Shown: piece after piece, positions 36,178-45,332 of the stretch
Layout of the letters: each line of letters begins with the position of its first letter
Position numbering within the stretch: the first letter of the stretch is position 1
NCBI RefSeq assembly: GCF_007829955.1
Contig: NZ_VIWX01000001.1
Coordinates: 1,736,001 to 1,800,000, forward strand
From: Saccharopolyspora dendranthemae
GTDB taxonomy: Bacteria > Actinomycetota > Actinomycetes > Mycobacteriales > Pseudonocardiaceae
DNA: 64,000 bases
Direction of reading: 5' to 3'
Made by a program: the position numbers and the translations under genes
Notes under the pieces: generated by a model
The model's input: the letters and a program-made list of their open reading frames with translations, nothing else
Database searches by the model: none
What the model was told of the DNA's origin: nothing

Positions 36178-36295
36178 CCGGGAACCTCCCACGCGAGTTA
36201 GGATCGGTCGGAGCCGAGACTATCCGCCGCCGGTGACCTCGCGGTGCTCCGGCGCACACAGGCCCCCACCTCGGAAGCTCCCGGTAGCGGTGGGC

Positions 36296-36301
36296 TAGAC
36301 T
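36296..36301 (+). promoter_or_regulatory. Possible -10 element of rpmB
   Basis: TAGACT is the best -10 match between the divergent DAK2 and rpmB starts. No good -35 is visible at the usual distance. If used, rpmB would have a G+C-rich 5' leader of about 160 bases with several short stems (for example around CCCCGGGCAACCGGG). Confidence 0.3.
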
Positions 36302-36469
36302 GATCCGGTCCCAGGGTGGCGATGACCCCGGGCAACCGGGTTCTCCGGGCTCAGGCCGCCGCACGGCGGTGAGCAGGAAGCGCTCCCGCACGTACCACTC
36401 CGCTTCGGCGTGGCAGGACTGCGGAGCTCTCATCGCTGTAACCGTCAAGCAAAGTAAGGGGTGTCTGAC

Positions 36470-36661
36470 GTGGCTGCCGTCTGCGACGTCTGTGGCAAGG
36501 GACCAGGCTTCGGCAACTCGGTCTCGCACTCCCACCGGAAGACCAAGCGCCGGTGGAACCCGAACATTCAGACCGTGCACGCCAAGATCGGTCTGTCCCA
36601 GCGCAAGCGCATGAACGTGTGCACCTCCTGCATGAAGGCAGGCAAGGTCGCCCGCGGCTGA
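36470..36661 (+). CDS. rpmB: 50S ribosomal protein L28
   Basis: The 63-residue protein starts (M)[20 protein letters not shown] at GTG 36470, with AAGGGG eight bases upstream. Two CxxC pairs (CDVC and CTSC) mark the zinc-binding form. [15 protein letters not shown] is the L28 signature. The gene is monocistronic, with a strong terminator 18 bp after the stop. Confidence 0.95.
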   Translation: MAAVCDVCGKGPGFGNSVSHSHRKTKRRWNPNIQTVHAKIGLSQRKRMNVCTSCMKAGKVARG

Positions 36662-36678
36662 GGGTTTTCGAGGCTAGG

Positions 36679-36705
36679 AACCCCGAGGTGATTCACCTCG
36701 GGGTT
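36679..36705 (+). terminator. Terminator of rpmB
   Basis: A 12-bp perfect stem (AACCCCGAGGTG and its complement) with a three-base loop is followed by TTTTCT: a classical intrinsic terminator. Confidence 0.92.
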
Positions 36706-36800
36706 TTCTGCTGTCCGAGGGCGGAACACCCTGAACGAGCACGTCAGGCAACCGGCGAAGCCGGTTTCTCACCACCCCCAGCACGCAACCGGCACCGCCG

Positions 36801-36900
36801 CGGGTTCTCAGACGCCTCCTGGGGAGGACAGCCGAAGCGCCGCGTATCCCCTCATACTCAAGTCTCGGATCCCGGACCCAGGAGGTGTCTGAGGTTCCGC
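36801..36900. repeat. Inverted repeat downstream of ung
   Basis: GCGGGTTCTCAGACGCCTCCTGGG (36801-36824) is matched by an inverted copy at 36877-36900 with four mismatches; the arms are 52 bp apart. GCGGAACC recurs in inverted form at 36918. It lies in the 250-bp gap between the rpmB terminator and the ung stop and could end ung transcription. Confidence 0.55.
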
Positions 36901-36955
36901 CACCCGCGCCCCCAAGCAGCGGAACCAGAGAGCAGTAGGCAGGACCCAAAAAGGA

Positions 36956-37630
36956 TCAGGGGAGCTTCCAGTCGATGGGTTCCCACCCCTTGCCCTGCAA
37001 GATCTCGTTCGTCCTGCTGAAGGGACGCGATCCGAAGAACCCGCGGTCGGCCGACATCGGGCTCGGGTGCGGCGACTCGACGCATTCCACCCCGGGCATC
37101 AGCGGCCTCAGGTCGCGCGCGTCACGCCCCCACAGGATCGCCACGAGCGGTTCTTCGCGGGCGGCAAGGGCTTTGATCGCTTGTGCGGTGACCTGCTCCC
37201 AGCCCTTGCCCCGGTGCGAGCCCGGCTTGCCGGGGCTGACGGTGAGGGCGCGGTTGAGCAGCAGCACGCCCCGCTCGGTCCAGGGCGTGAGGTCCCCGCT
37301 CGTGGGCTTGGGGTGGCCGAGGTCTTCGCCGTACTCGCGGAAGATGTTGACCAGGCTGCGCGGTGGCGCGACGCCCTCGGCGACGGAGAAGCTGAGGCCG
37401 ACCGGGTGGCCGGGCGTCGGGTACGGGTCCTGGCCGACGATGAGCACGCGGACGTCGTGGAACGGTTGCTGGAACGCGCGCAGCACGTTCTCCGGAGCCG
37501 GGAGGTACGTGCGGCCCTCGGCGACCTCGGAGCGCAGGAACTCGCCCATCGCCGTGATCTGATCCGCAACGGGAGCGAGCGCCTCCGCCCAGCCGGCTTC
37601 GACGGTTTCGTGCAGTGGACGTGCTGCCAT
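36956..37630 (-). CDS. ung: Uracil-DNA glycosylase, family 1
   Basis: This 224-residue repair enzyme removes uracil from DNA. The catalytic water-activating motif is [10 protein letters not shown] near residue 65, the uracil-binding [17 protein letters not shown] in mid-protein and the DNA-intercalating [18 protein letters not shown] near the C terminus; all are intact. It lies between rpmB and an MHS transporter, one of the few insertions relative to the mycobacterial order, where thiL is next. Confidence 0.96.
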   Translation of the reverse strand: MAARPLHETVEAGWAEALAPVADQITAMGEFLRSEVAEGRTYLPAPENVLRAFQQPFHDVRVLIVGQDPYPTPGHPVGLSFSVAEGVAPPRSLVNIFREYGEDLGHPKPTSGDLTPWTERGVLLLNRALTVSPGKPGSHRGKGWEQVTAQAIKALAAREEPLVAILWGRDARDLRPLMPGVECVESPHPSPMSADRGFFGSRPFSRTNEILQGKGWEPIDWKLP

Positions 37631-37988
37631 GCCGGGAGGCTATCGATCGACACCGCGAGTCCCGCACGCAACCCCACAACCACCCGACAGTGGCACACGT
37701 CACATACCAAAGCCGTAACGGCGATCGCGAATCGGCCCACATGCGTAATCGGGACTACTCCGTTGGCGCTATTTCCGCCCGTCACCCCTGAAATTCACCT
37801 CTCCCATCGGTGACGCTCCGGGGCAGCCTTCCGGGGCCGGCGCCGTGCGGTTCCGGATAAAGCAAATAACGTGGGAATGCTCGATGTCGCGCTTTTGGTG
37901 GCCTCCCCCTGGCCACTCGGCTAAGTTCTGGCGAAGTTCGAAATCGACCACGGCGTGGAGACAACACCCGGAGGTGGGCCGCAATCTC
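37631..37988. other. Intergenic region between ung and the MHS transporter
   Basis: This 358-bp gap separates divergent genes and should hold both promoters. It is visibly less G+C-rich in its middle part. I see a short GTGGCC/GGCCAC hairpin near 37900 and the TAACGT hexamer at 37867 as a possible -10, but no reading frame with a start site and no recognised riboswitch. Confidence 0.5.
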
Positions 37989-39317
37989 ATGACTTCTCAG
38001 GAAACAGCCGAATCACCGGAGCAGAAGTCGTTGCTGCGCCGCGCGGTCGGCGCAGCGGCGATCGGTAACTGCACGGAGTGGTACGACTTCGGTGTCTACG
38101 CCTACGTGGCCGCGTACGTCGGCCACCAGTTCTTCCCCGGCCCGTTGGAGACCGTTTCCGCGTTCGGCGTCTTCGCCATCTCCTTCCTCTTCCGTCCGCT
38201 GGGCAGCCTGTTCTTCGGCCCCCTCGGTGACCGGATCGGGAGGCAGAAGGTCCTCGCGGTGACGATCCTGCTGATGTCGGGCTCGACGTTCGTCATCGGC
38301 CTGCTGCCGACCTACGGAGCCATCGGCATCTTCGCCCCGATGCTCTTGCTGCTGTGCCGCTTGTTGCAGGGCTTCTCCACGGGTGGCGAATACGGAGGCG
38401 CAGCGACCTACATCGCCGAGTACGCCCCGGACCGCAAGCGCGGCTTCTGGGGCAGCTGGCTCGAATTCGGCACCCTGGTCGGATTCGGCCTCGGTGCGCT
38501 GGTGCCGACCATCCTGATCCTGACGCTGGACGCCACGTCGATGGAGACGTGGGGCTGGCGCATTCCGTTCCTGATCGCCGGTCCGCTCGGCGGTGTCGGT
38601 CTGTACCTGCGTTCCAGGCTGGAGGACACCCCGGCGTTCAAGCAGCTGGAGAACACCCACCAGGTCGCCAAGTCCCCGCTGCGGGACCTGGTCCGCGAGT
38701 GGTGGCGCCAGCTGCTGATCCTCATCGGCATCGTCGTCCTGATCAACGTCGCCAACTACACGATCCTGACCTACATGGAGACCTACCTCTCGGACACGCT
38801 CAACGTGCCCGATGGGCAGGAGCACCAGGTCCTGATCCCGCTGTTGCTGACGGTCCTGTTCATGATGATCATCATCACGCCGATCGGCGCGCTCTCGGAC
38901 CGCATCGGCCGCAAGCCGCTGTTCCTGTCCGCGGCGATCTGCTTCCTGGTGCTGCCGGTGCCGGCGTTCTGGCTGATCAGCCAGGGCACGGTGCTGACGA
39001 CGATCGCCGGTCTGGGTCTGCTGGCAATCGGCCACGTGCAGCTGATCGGGCCGCTCGCTTCGACGCTGCCGGCGATGTTCCCGACGAAGGTCCGCTACGC
39101 GGCCTTCTCGGTCGGCTACAACCTGTCCACCGCTGCCTTCGGTGGTACCGCGCCGCTGATCAACGACGCGGTCGTGAGCAGCACGGGCAACAGCTACTTC
39201 CCCGCCTTCTACCTGATGGCCGCGGCACTGGTCGCCCTGGTGCCGATCATGCTCATGAAGGAGACGGCGAGGAAACCGCTGATGCAAGAAGCCCCATCGG
39301 CGGCCCCGGCGAGCTGA
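37989..39317 (+). CDS. MHS-type major facilitator symporter
   Basis: This 442-residue transporter has twelve predicted helices. It belongs to the metabolite:H+ symporter group (ProP, ShiA, citrate and betaine carriers), as seen in [27 protein letters not shown] after helix 2, [20 protein letters not shown] and [10 protein letters not shown] in the second half. The ATG at 37989 has GGAGGTG about eleven bases upstream. The substrate cannot be read from sequence; proline/betaine-type compatible solutes or organic acids are the main options. It is monocistronic, ending in a perfect hairpin shared with thiL. Confidence 0.9.
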   Translation: MTSQETAESPEQKSLLRRAVGAAAIGNCTEWYDFGVYAYVAAYVGHQFFPGPLETVSAFGVFAISFLFRPLGSLFFGPLGDRIGRQKVLAVTILLMSGSTFVIGLLPTYGAIGIFAPMLLLLCRLLQGFSTGGEYGGAATYIAEYAPDRKRGFWGSWLEFGTLVGFGLGALVPTILILTLDATSMETWGWRIPFLIAGPLGGVGLYLRSRLEDTPAFKQLENTHQVAKSPLRDLVREWWRQLLILIGIVVLINVANYTILTYMETYLSDTLNVPDGQEHQVLIPLLLTVLFMMIIITPIGALSDRIGRKPLFLSAAICFLVLPVPAFWLISQGTVLTTIAGLGLLAIGHVQLIGPLASTLPAMFPTKVRYAAFSVGYNLSTAAFGGTAPLINDAVVSSTGNSYFPAFYLMAAALVALVPIMLMKETARKPLMQEAPSAAPAS

Positions 39318-39342
39318 CCTGCCGGAACCCACCACGAAACGA

Positions 39343-39374
39343 GAACGCCCCCTGGCAGCTGCCAGGGGGCGTTC
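39343..39374. terminator. Bidirectional terminator between the MHS gene and thiL
   Basis: A perfect 16-bp arm (GAACGCCCCCTGGCAG) is followed directly by its complement. It sits between two convergent stops, 25 bp from one and 11 bp from the other. Confidence 0.9.
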
Positions 39375-39385
39375 TGCGCGTTCGG

Positions 39386-40375
39386 CTACCGCCAGTGCTC
39401 CCAGCCCGTGGAGCCCTCGTAGTCCGCGCCGTCGATGGTCACCCCGGATCCCTCCGCGACCACGCCGATCTCGCGGAAGTCCGGGGGTACGGGCCGGTTG
39501 GCGGGGAAGGTCGCGATCAGCGCCTGGTCCTCGCCCCCGGTGAGGACCCAGTGCCGGGCGTCGGCTCCGAGGGCGGAGGCGACCTCGACGAGCCGCTGCG
39601 GGATCTCGACCTGGTCCGTGCGCAGGTCGATGGCGACCTGCGACGCGGTGGCGATGTGGCCGAGGTCGGCCAGCAGCCCGTCCGAGGTGTCCACCATGGA
39701 CGTGGCGCCCGCGACGGCGGCCTGCGGTCCGGCGCCGTAGGGCGGCTCCGGCACGCGGTGCGCCCCCACGACCGCCACCGGGGAGCGGAATCCGCGACCC
39801 AGGACGGCTAACCCGGCCGCCGACCAACCGAGCCGGCCGGCCACCGCGACGACGTCGCCCGGGCGCGCACCGGAGCGGGTGACCGGAGCCCTGCCCTGCA
39901 GGTCTCCCAGCACCGTGATCGAGACGGTCAGCGCCGGCGCGGTGACCATGTCGCCGCCGACGATCCCTACCCCGACCCGCTGCGCCTCCTCCCACAGGCC
40001 GTCGGCGAGTTGATCGACCACGGCCGCGGGCGTGTCGGGCGGGCAGCCGAGCCCGACCAGCAGACCGGTCGGCACCGCGCCCATCGCGTTGATGTCGGAG
40101 AGGTTGACCGCGACCGCCTTGCGGCCGACCTGGTGCGGTGTCGACCAGTCGAAGCGGAAGTGGACGTGCTCGACCAGCACGTCCGTGCTGGCCACCACGC
40201 GACCGTCGGGAGCGGCGAGCACCGCTGCGTCGTCACCAGGGCCGAGCAACGTGCCCGGCGACTGCTCGCGGCCAGCCGTCACTCGATCGATGAGGTTGAA
40301 CTCACCCACCTGGGAAATGGTCTGTGGTTCCTGGGACGAGTCAGGACCCAACTGGGACCTTCCTTCCTTGAGCAT
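39386..40375 (-). CDS. thiL: Thiamine-monophosphate kinase
   Basis: This protein of 329 residues phosphorylates thiamine monophosphate to the active cofactor thiamine diphosphate. Metal and substrate motifs are visible: GPGDDAAVL near residue 46, STDVLVEHVHFRFDW, NLSDINAMGA, GGDMV and TSMVDTSDGLLADL. The start is not certain: ATG at 40375 lacks a site, whereas a TTG eight codons in follows GGAAGG. It is divergent from the Lrp-domain gene across 73 bp. Confidence 0.94.
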   Translation of the reverse strand: MLKEGRSQLGPDSSQEPQTISQVGEFNLIDRVTAGREQSPGTLLGPGDDAAVLAAPDGRVVASTDVLVEHVHFRFDWSTPHQVGRKAVAVNLSDINAMGAVPTGLLVGLGCPPDTPAAVVDQLADGLWEEAQRVGVGIVGGDMVTAPALTVSITVLGDLQGRAPVTRSGARPGDVVAVAGRLGWSAAGLAVLGRGFRSPVAVVGAHRVPEPPYGAGPQAAVAGATSMVDTSDGLLADLGHIATASQVAIDLRTDQVEIPQRLVEVASALGADARHWVLTGGEDQALIATFPANRPVPPDFREIGVVAEGSGVTIDGADYEGSTGWEHWR

Positions 40376-40448
40376 CAGCTCGGTCAGATGGGGTAGCTTT
40401 CTGCCAGTTTCCTACCCCGAGCACGGGGGCCAGACGAAGGGGCACGCC

Positions 40449-40682
40449 GTGGTACAGGCATACATCCTCATCCAGACCGAGGTCGGCAAAGCGGCCGCCG
40501 TCGCCGGCGAGATCGCGGGGTCCACCGGCGTCATCAGCGCCGAGGACGTCACCGGTCCCTACGACGTCATCGTGCGCGCAGAAGCCGAGAACGTCGACCT
40601 CCTCGGAAAGATGGTCGTCGCCAAGATCCAGAACGTGGAGGGCATCACCCGCACGCTGACCTGTCCGGTGGTTCACCTCTGA
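40449..40682 (+). CDS. Stand-alone Lrp/AsnC ligand-binding domain protein
   Basis: This 77-residue protein starts at GTG with AAGGGG seven bases upstream. It consists only of the RAM/AsnC ligand-binding fold (VQAYILIQTEVGKAAAVAGEI, GPYDVIVRAEAENVDLLGKMVV, VEGITRTLTCPVVHL) and has no DNA-binding helix. Such single-domain proteins bind amino acids or modulate full-length Lrp regulators by forming mixed oligomers. No full-length Lrp is in the window. It is divergent from thiL and 39 bp ahead of the DUF3515 gene. Confidence 0.87.
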   Translation: MVQAYILIQTEVGKAAAVAGEIAGSTGVISAEDVTGPYDVIVRAEAENVDLLGKMVVAKIQNVEGITRTLTCPVVHL

Positions 40683-40721
40683 GGTGCCCCTATTCCGCCC
40701 GGCTCCCGGCGTGGTGCTGTA

Positions 40722-41309
40722 GTGGGGAACGTGGTTGAGCAGGAGGGTTCCGGTGTTCCCAAGCCGGTTTTGATCATCGCGATCGCGCTCGGCGTGCTGC
40801 TGGCCGTGGGAGTGGCGGGCGTCGGCGTCTACGGCTGGTACGGTGAGCACCAGATGCGGGAAGAGGCCGAGGCCGCAGCAGCGGCCCGGCGCACGGGTCC
40901 GCTGGCGGCGGCTCCGATCCCGGCACCGGAGGCCCGGTCGGCCGAGTGCGCCTCGGTGATGTCGGCACTTCCCGCGCAGCTGTCGGTCGGTGGAACGCCG
41001 GTGCCGCGCCGGGCGCTGGCCGAACCGGCACCCGCCGCGACCGTGGCGTGGGGCGATGCGGAGCACGACCCGATCACCGTGCGCTGCGGCATCGACGCTC
41101 CTGCCGAGCTGACCCCGACGTCGCAGCTGATGGACGTCTCGGGGGTGAGCTGGCTGGAGATCAACCAGGGCGGCGATTCCTCGTGGCTGGCCGTGGACCG
41201 GCCGGTGTACGTGGCGCTGAGCGCCCCCGCCGACACCGGGACGGGCCCGCTGCAAGATCTTTCGAAGCTGATCGGCGCGAAGCTCCCGAAACAACCCGTC
41301 TTCCCCTGA
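40722..41309 (+). CDS. DUF3515 membrane-anchored extracytoplasmic protein
   Basis: This 195-residue protein has one N-terminal membrane helix (PVLIIAIALGVLLAVGVAGV), a Glu/Ala-rich linker and an outside domain of about 130 residues with two cysteines (AECASVMSALP and VRCGIDAP). It matches the actinobacterial DUF3515 family, whose M. tuberculosis member (Rv2980) also precedes ddl. The function is unknown. The start may be GTG 40722 or GTG 40731; neither has a strong ribosome-binding site. Confidence 0.8.
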   Translation: MGNVVEQEGSGVPKPVLIIAIALGVLLAVGVAGVGVYGWYGEHQMREEAEAAAAARRTGPLAAAPIPAPEARSAECASVMSALPAQLSVGGTPVPRRALAEPAPAATVAWGDAEHDPITVRCGIDAPAELTPTSQLMDVSGVSWLEINQGGDSSWLAVDRPVYVALSAPADTGTGPLQDLSKLIGAKLPKQPVFP

Positions 41310-41326
41310 CCCGCCACCCGGCCACT

Positions 41327-41394
41327 CCCAGTTTTAGTCATAACTGAGCGGACATTTCGGGCGCGAAGGGTCCTCGGTTTGGACTAAAACTGGG
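41327..41394. repeat. 68-bp palindromic repeat, copy 4
   Basis: This copy lies between the convergent stops of the DUF3515 gene (17 bp away) and ddl (20 bp away). The centre reads GGCGCGAAGGGTCC; the arms equal those of copies 1 to 3. Confidence 0.9.
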
Positions 41395-41414
41395 AACTGG
41401 TGAGGGGCCCCGCC

Positions 41415-42506
41415 TCAGCGGAGGCCGGTACCTCGTGCGGTGGCGGTGTCGACCAGCGTGGTCAGCAGCGTCGGGTAGTCGAGGCCGCTGTGCGCCCACA
41501 TCCGCGGGTACAGCGAGATCGGGGTGAAGCCCGGCATCGTGTTGACCTCGTTGATGATCAGCTCGCCCTGGTCGGACAGGAAGAAGTCGACCCGCGCGAG
41601 TCCCTGGCACTCCAGCGCGGCGAAGGCGCGCACCGCCATGTCCCGCAGCTGGGCCGTGTGCTCGTCGCTGATCTTGGCGGGCAGGTCGAACTCGGTCACG
41701 TCGTCGAGGTACTTCGACTCGTAGTCGTACCAGTCGGTCTCGCCCGTGACGCGCAGCTCCGCGGGCTGGGAGGCCTCGACGCGACCGTCGGGGAACTCCA
41801 GCACGCCGCACTCGATCTCGCGTCCGACCACGCCGGTCTCGATGATGACCTTCGGGTCGGTGCGGCGGGCTTCGGCGATCGCGGCTTCCAGGTCGGACCA
41901 GTCGGTGACCTTCGTGATCCCTAGCGAGGATCCGGCGCGCGCGGGCTTGACGAACACCGGGAGATCGAGCCGCTCGCGCTGGGCGTCACTCAGCGTTTCC
42001 TGACCGCGCCGCAGGACCTCGTAGGTGCCGACCTCGATGCCCTCGGCCGCGAGCAGCTTCTTGGTGTACTCCTTGTCCATCGACACCGCGCTGGAGAGCA
42101 CGCCCGGCCCCACGTAGGGAACGTCCGCCATCTCGAACAGGCCCTGGATCGTGCCGTCCTCGCCGAAGGCGCCGTGCAGCACCGGGAACACGACGTCGAC
42201 GCCGGAGAGGACTTCGCCACCCCGCTCGGGGTCCAGCAGCACCAGCTCCTGGCGCGTCGGGTCGCCCGGCAGGGCGAGCGCGGTGCTGGCGGCGACCTCA
42301 GGCTCCTTGCGGTCCCGGATCTCCAGCTGCTTCGGGTCGTCGGTGCCGAGCACCCAGGCGCCTTCCTGGGTGATGCCCACCGGCACGATCTCGAAACGGT
42401 CCTGGTCCAGGTGCGCGAGCACGCTACCGCCGGACACGCAGGAGATGCCGTGCTCGGTGCTGCGCCCGCCGAAGACGACGGCCACCCGGGTCTTGCGCGA
42501 AGTCAT
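41415..42506 (-). CDS. ddl: D-alanine--D-alanine ligase
   Basis: This 363-residue ATP-grasp ligase makes the D-Ala-D-Ala dipeptide of peptidoglycan precursors. The N terminus [22 protein letters not shown] carries the glycine-rich substrate loop; [44 protein letters not shown] and [16 protein letters not shown] are intact. The serine/tyrosine region reads as an ordinary D-Ala enzyme rather than a VanA-type D-Ala-D-Lac ligase, so no glycopeptide resistance is suggested. An ATG four codons upstream (MVRRMTS) is an alternative start. Confidence 0.95.
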   Translation of the reverse strand: MTSRKTRVAVVFGGRSTEHGISCVSGGSVLAHLDQDRFEIVPVGITQEGAWVLGTDDPKQLEIRDRKEPEVAASTALALPGDPTRQELVLLDPERGGEVLSGVDVVFPVLHGAFGEDGTIQGLFEMADVPYVGPGVLSSAVSMDKEYTKKLLAAEGIEVGTYEVLRRGQETLSDAQRERLDLPVFVKPARAGSSLGITKVTDWSDLEAAIAEARRTDPKVIIETGVVGREIECGVLEFPDGRVEASQPAELRVTGETDWYDYESKYLDDVTEFDLPAKISDEHTAQLRDMAVRAFAALECQGLARVDFFLSDQGELIINEVNTMPGFTPISLYPRMWAHSGLDYPTLLTTLVDTATARGTGLR

Positions 42507-42583
42507 GCGCCGGACCATACCCCGGCCGCGCTCACGCCGTTTTACGAAGGCCTTCCGCCGGCGACACGATGCGGTATCGGATG

Positions 42584-44002
42584 TCACGCCTGGGTTTTTC
42601 CGCACAACCGCGCCACCACCGGCAGCGCGGATTCGAGTTCGTCGCGGGTGCAGGCGGCGTAGCCGAGGGCGAGCCCGTGCCACCGCTGCGGACCGTCGTG
42701 GTGGCGCCGCAGCCCGTCCAGGACGATCCCCTCCTCCGCTGCTCGTTCGCGGACGCGCTCCTCCGTCCCGCCATCGGGCAGCGGCAGCACGACGTGGGCA
42801 CCCGCGCGGTCGCCGAAGACCTCCAGCCCCTCGTCCCGCAGGCGTTCGACGACGATCGCGCGGCGCTGCGAGAGCTCCCTGCGAAGCCGGCGCAGGTGCC
42901 TGCCGAGGTCGCCGTGGCGGGCGATCTCCACCAGGACCCGCTGCCCGGCGGGCGCGGGGCTCGCACCGACGCTGTCCCGGTGCCGCTGCACCGCGGTGGT
43001 GATCTTTTCGGCCGCCAGCATCCAGCCCACGCCGAGCGTCGGGGTGAGGATCTTGCTGGTGGTGCCGAGGTGCACCACGACGTCCGGGGCCATCGAGGCC
43101 AGCACCGGCAGCGGGGCGACGTCGTAGCGGAGTTCGCCGTCGTAGTCGTCCTCGACGATGAGCCATCCCTCGTCGCGGGCGCGTTCGATGAGTGCGATTC
43201 GCCGTTCGGCCGGGAGCCGTCCGCCGATCGGGAACTGGTGCGCGGGTGAGCAGTAGACGGCCGCGACCCCGCTCGGCACCTCCTCGACGATGAGACCGGA
43301 GTGGTCGACGGGTGCGGGCACGACCTGGATCCCGGCCGCTTTCAGCGCACCCACCGCGCGCTGGTAGCCGGGTTCCTCGACGGCGACCTTCGCTCCGCGC
43401 GGCAGCACGGCGGCGGCGAGCTCGCCGAGGGCGGTGCTGGTTCCGCCGGTGGCCAGCACGTTCTCGGCCGTCCACCCGCCGATGACCAGGCCTCGGTGCC
43501 GCAGCAGGTGTTCCACGACCGCTTCCCGGTAGCTGAGCAGCCCGGCCCGTTCGTGGCGCAGATCGGGCCCGGCATCGGCGGCCGCGCGCCACGCCCGGCG
43601 CCAGATGGCGCGGTCGATGCCATCGGCCCACGGGACTCCGGGAACGAGGACGACCATCGGGCGCTGGTTGCGCCGCGGTTCCAGGACCGGCGGCGGCACC
43701 GCATCGCTGCGGGCACCGGGCGGGCTGGTGGTGACGTAGGTGCCCGAGCCGCGGCGTCCGACGATCCAGCCCTCGGCGTGCAGCTGCTCGTAGGCGGCGG
43801 CGGTCACGGTGCGGCTAATGGCGAGGTGCCGGGCCAGAGCGCGCGTGGAGGGCAGCCGGTCGCCACCGCGCAGCTGACCGATCGTGGCCGCGTGCCGCAG
43901 CGCGTCGGCGAGTTGCACCGCGAGCGGAAGATCAGCGTCCCGATGCAGGTCGATGGCCAGTTCCAGCAGTGGAGAGCTGGCCGCGGGCACGTCATGTGGC
44001 AT
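42584..44002 (-). CDS. MocR/PdxR-type regulator (GntR head, aminotransferase body)
   Basis: This 472-residue regulator has a GntR winged helix at about residues 10-85 ([34 protein letters not shown]) and a fold-type I aminotransferase domain after it. The PLP-binding lysine is in [11 protein letters not shown] near residue 310. Such proteins sense pyridoxal phosphate; PdxR members activate pdxST, others control neighbouring transport or GABA genes. It is divergent from a PNPOx-fold gene across 60 bp, its probable target. The start [10 protein letters not shown] at 44002 was chosen because upstream codons overlap that promoter region. Confidence 0.9.
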   Translation of the reverse strand: MPHDVPAASSPLLELAIDLHRDADLPLAVQLADALRHAATIGQLRGGDRLPSTRALARHLAISRTVTAAAYEQLHAEGWIVGRRGSGTYVTTSPPGARSDAVPPPVLEPRRNQRPMVVLVPGVPWADGIDRAIWRRAWRAAADAGPDLRHERAGLLSYREAVVEHLLRHRGLVIGGWTAENVLATGGTSTALGELAAAVLPRGAKVAVEEPGYQRAVGALKAAGIQVVPAPVDHSGLIVEEVPSGVAAVYCSPAHQFPIGGRLPAERRIALIERARDEGWLIVEDDYDGELRYDVAPLPVLASMAPDVVVHLGTTSKILTPTLGVGWMLAAEKITTAVQRHRDSVGASPAPAGQRVLVEIARHGDLGRHLRRLRRELSQRRAIVVERLRDEGLEVFGDRAGAHVVLPLPDGGTEERVRERAAEEGIVLDGLRRHHDGPQRWHGLALGYAACTRDELESALPVVARLCGKTQA

Positions 44003-44021
44003 TTCAGAATTCTCCCTGATT

Positions 44022-44044
44022 GGCACTTCTATGATGCCACTTCT
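44022..44044. promoter_or_regulatory. Direct repeats in the MocR/PNPOx divergent promoter
   Basis: GGCACTTCT (44022) and GCCACTTCT (44036) are direct repeats 14 bp apart in the 60-bp gap between divergent starts. MocR-type regulators are known to bind paired direct repeats, so this is a candidate site. GGCA and TGCC also form a short dyad across them. Confidence 0.4.
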
Positions 44045-44062
44045 CCGGGTGATCCTGACGAC

Positions 44063-44707
44063 GTGACTACGCAGCTCTCCCCCACCGAACGATCCACCGT
44101 CCGCCGCGGAGCCAAGCGGGCGCGCACCGAACGCGACGACCTCCACGCGACCCTCGACGCGGGGCTGATCTGCCACCTGGCACTGGTCGTGAACGGCACG
44201 CCGCTCGTGCTGCCGACCTGCTACGGACGCCGTGACGACACGCTCTACCTGCACGGATCAACCGGAGCGCGCAGCCTGCGGGAAGCAGGCGACGTGTGCG
44301 TGTCGGTGACGCGAGTGGACGGGATCGTGTACTCGCGCTCGATGATGCACCACTCGATCAACTACCGGTCCGCGGTGATCCACGGGCGCGTCCGGCACGT
44401 GGAGGACCCGGACGAGCGCTGGGAAGGACTGCGCCTGGTCACCGAGCAGCTCGCACCGGGGTCGTGGGACTACGCGCGGCAGCCCAACAAGAAGGAGCTC
44501 GCCGCGACCTCCGTCCTCGCGCTGGACCTCACCGAGGCTTCGGTGAAGATCCGCGCCGGAGACCCCGGTGACGACGACGAGGACATCGAGGCCAACGAGG
44601 TGTGGGCCGGCGTCCTCCCGCTGCACCAGACCTGGGGAACGCCAGTGCCCTCCACCGACCTGATCGCGGAACTGCCCGTACCGGAACACGTTCTGCGGCG
44701 GTCCTGA
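44063..44707 (+). CDS. Pyridoxamine 5'-phosphate oxidase-like flavin-binding protein
   Basis: This 214-residue protein starts at GTG (TTQLSPTERSTVRRGAKRA). It has the split beta-barrel of the PNPOx-like superfamily: LDAGLICHLALVVNGTPLVLPTCYGRRDDTLYLHGSTGARSL can be followed as the first strands, then VTRVDGIVYSRSMMHHSINYRSAVIHGRV. This group includes flavin-, F420- and heme-binding proteins, and many members are not B6 enzymes. The C terminus has an acidic linker (GDPGDDDEDIEANE). Pairing with a MocR regulator suggests a B6-linked role. It converges on cysteine dioxygenase with only five bases between stops. Confidence 0.82.
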   Translation: MTTQLSPTERSTVRRGAKRARTERDDLHATLDAGLICHLALVVNGTPLVLPTCYGRRDDTLYLHGSTGARSLREAGDVCVSVTRVDGIVYSRSMMHHSINYRSAVIHGRVRHVEDPDERWEGLRLVTEQLAPGSWDYARQPNKKELAATSVLALDLTEASVKIRAGDPGDDDEDIEANEVWAGVLPLHQTWGTPVPSTDLIAELPVPEHVLRRS

Positions 44708-44712
44708 GCGGA

Positions 44713-45150
44713 TCAGCCGCGGAGGGTGCGGTTCGCGCGTTGCGGGCGGTAGACGTGGATCGTCACGGCCGGGTCCACGCCCAGGTTGCTGACCTGGTGG
44801 GCGTAGTGCGGACCGAACACCCGGGACTGACCGGCGGTCAGCGAGTGCAGGACCTCGGAATCCCCTGGCCTGGCGACCCGCTCGGTCAGATCCCCCTGCA
44901 CGACGGTGAAAGCGCCGGTGGCACCACCGTGGTCGTGCAGATCGGTGTGCTGGCCGGGCAGCCAGCTCAGCAGCCACGCCTCGTAGGCGTCGGTGCGAGC
45001 GAGCAGCCCGGCCCAGCGCTCATCGGCGTCGTAGCGCAGCAGGTGCGCCCAGGACGCGCGGTCGGCGGCGAACTCGCGGGCGATGCGCGCGGGGTGCGCG
45101 ATGCTCAGATCGGCAGGCGCGGCGAGGGTGTTGGGCGGAACGGCGAACAC
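44713..45150 (-). CDS. Cysteine dioxygenase family protein
   Basis: This 145-residue cupin starts at GTG with AAGGA seven bases upstream. The iron-binding histidines are visible in HTDLHDHGGATGAFTVVQG and in GPHYAHQVSNLG. Length and motifs fit bacterial cysteine dioxygenase, which oxidises cysteine to cysteine sulfinate; a mercaptopropionate dioxygenase cannot be excluded. An 88-base stretch separates it from a short upstream frame that ends in a cysteine cluster, so cysteine-dependent control at the leader is likely. Confidence 0.88.
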   Translation of the reverse strand: MFAVPPNTLAAPADLSIAHPARIAREFAADRASWAHLLRYDADERWAGLLARTDAYEAWLLSWLPGQHTDLHDHGGATGAFTVVQGDLTERVARPGDSEVLHSLTAGQSRVFGPHYAHQVSNLGVDPAVTIHVYRPQRANRTLRG

Positions 45151-45238
45151 GGTGAAGTCCTTCGGAGATCGTGAACGGATCCCCGGGGCGCAGGCGCGCG
45201 AGGACGCCGCGATCAACCCGGGAAGTGGCTGAGACCGA

Positions 45239-45325
45239 TCAACACGAAGAACACGAACAGAGCGCGCTGGCGACGTGGTGCAGGTCGATGTGACCCCGTC
45301 GGCCGGTGAACGCGCGCTTCAACAC
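45239..45325 (-). CDS. Polycysteine leader peptide upstream of cysteine dioxygenase
   Basis: This 28-codon frame runs from GTG at 45325 to TGA at 45239. Its product contains HIDLHHVASALC followed by CSCSSC overlapping at the first cysteine: four cysteines in the last six codons. The H-(I/V)-D-L-x-x-V-A-S-A-L-C pattern is common in annotated putative leader peptides before sulfur genes in actinomycetes. In mycobacteria, leaderless polycysteine frames act as cysteine-responsive attenuators. No Shine-Dalgarno is seen, but a promoter-like pair places +1 at the GTG. It stands 88 bases before cysteine dioxygenase. Confidence 0.78.
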   Translation of the reverse strand: MLKRAFTGRRGHIDLHHVASALCSCSSC

Positions 45326-45332
45326 GACACGA

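Noticed and set aside
41415..42506. ddl considered as a VanA-type resistance ligase
   Set aside because: No vanH or vanX neighbours, and the sequence and position fit the housekeeping D-Ala-D-Ala ligase.
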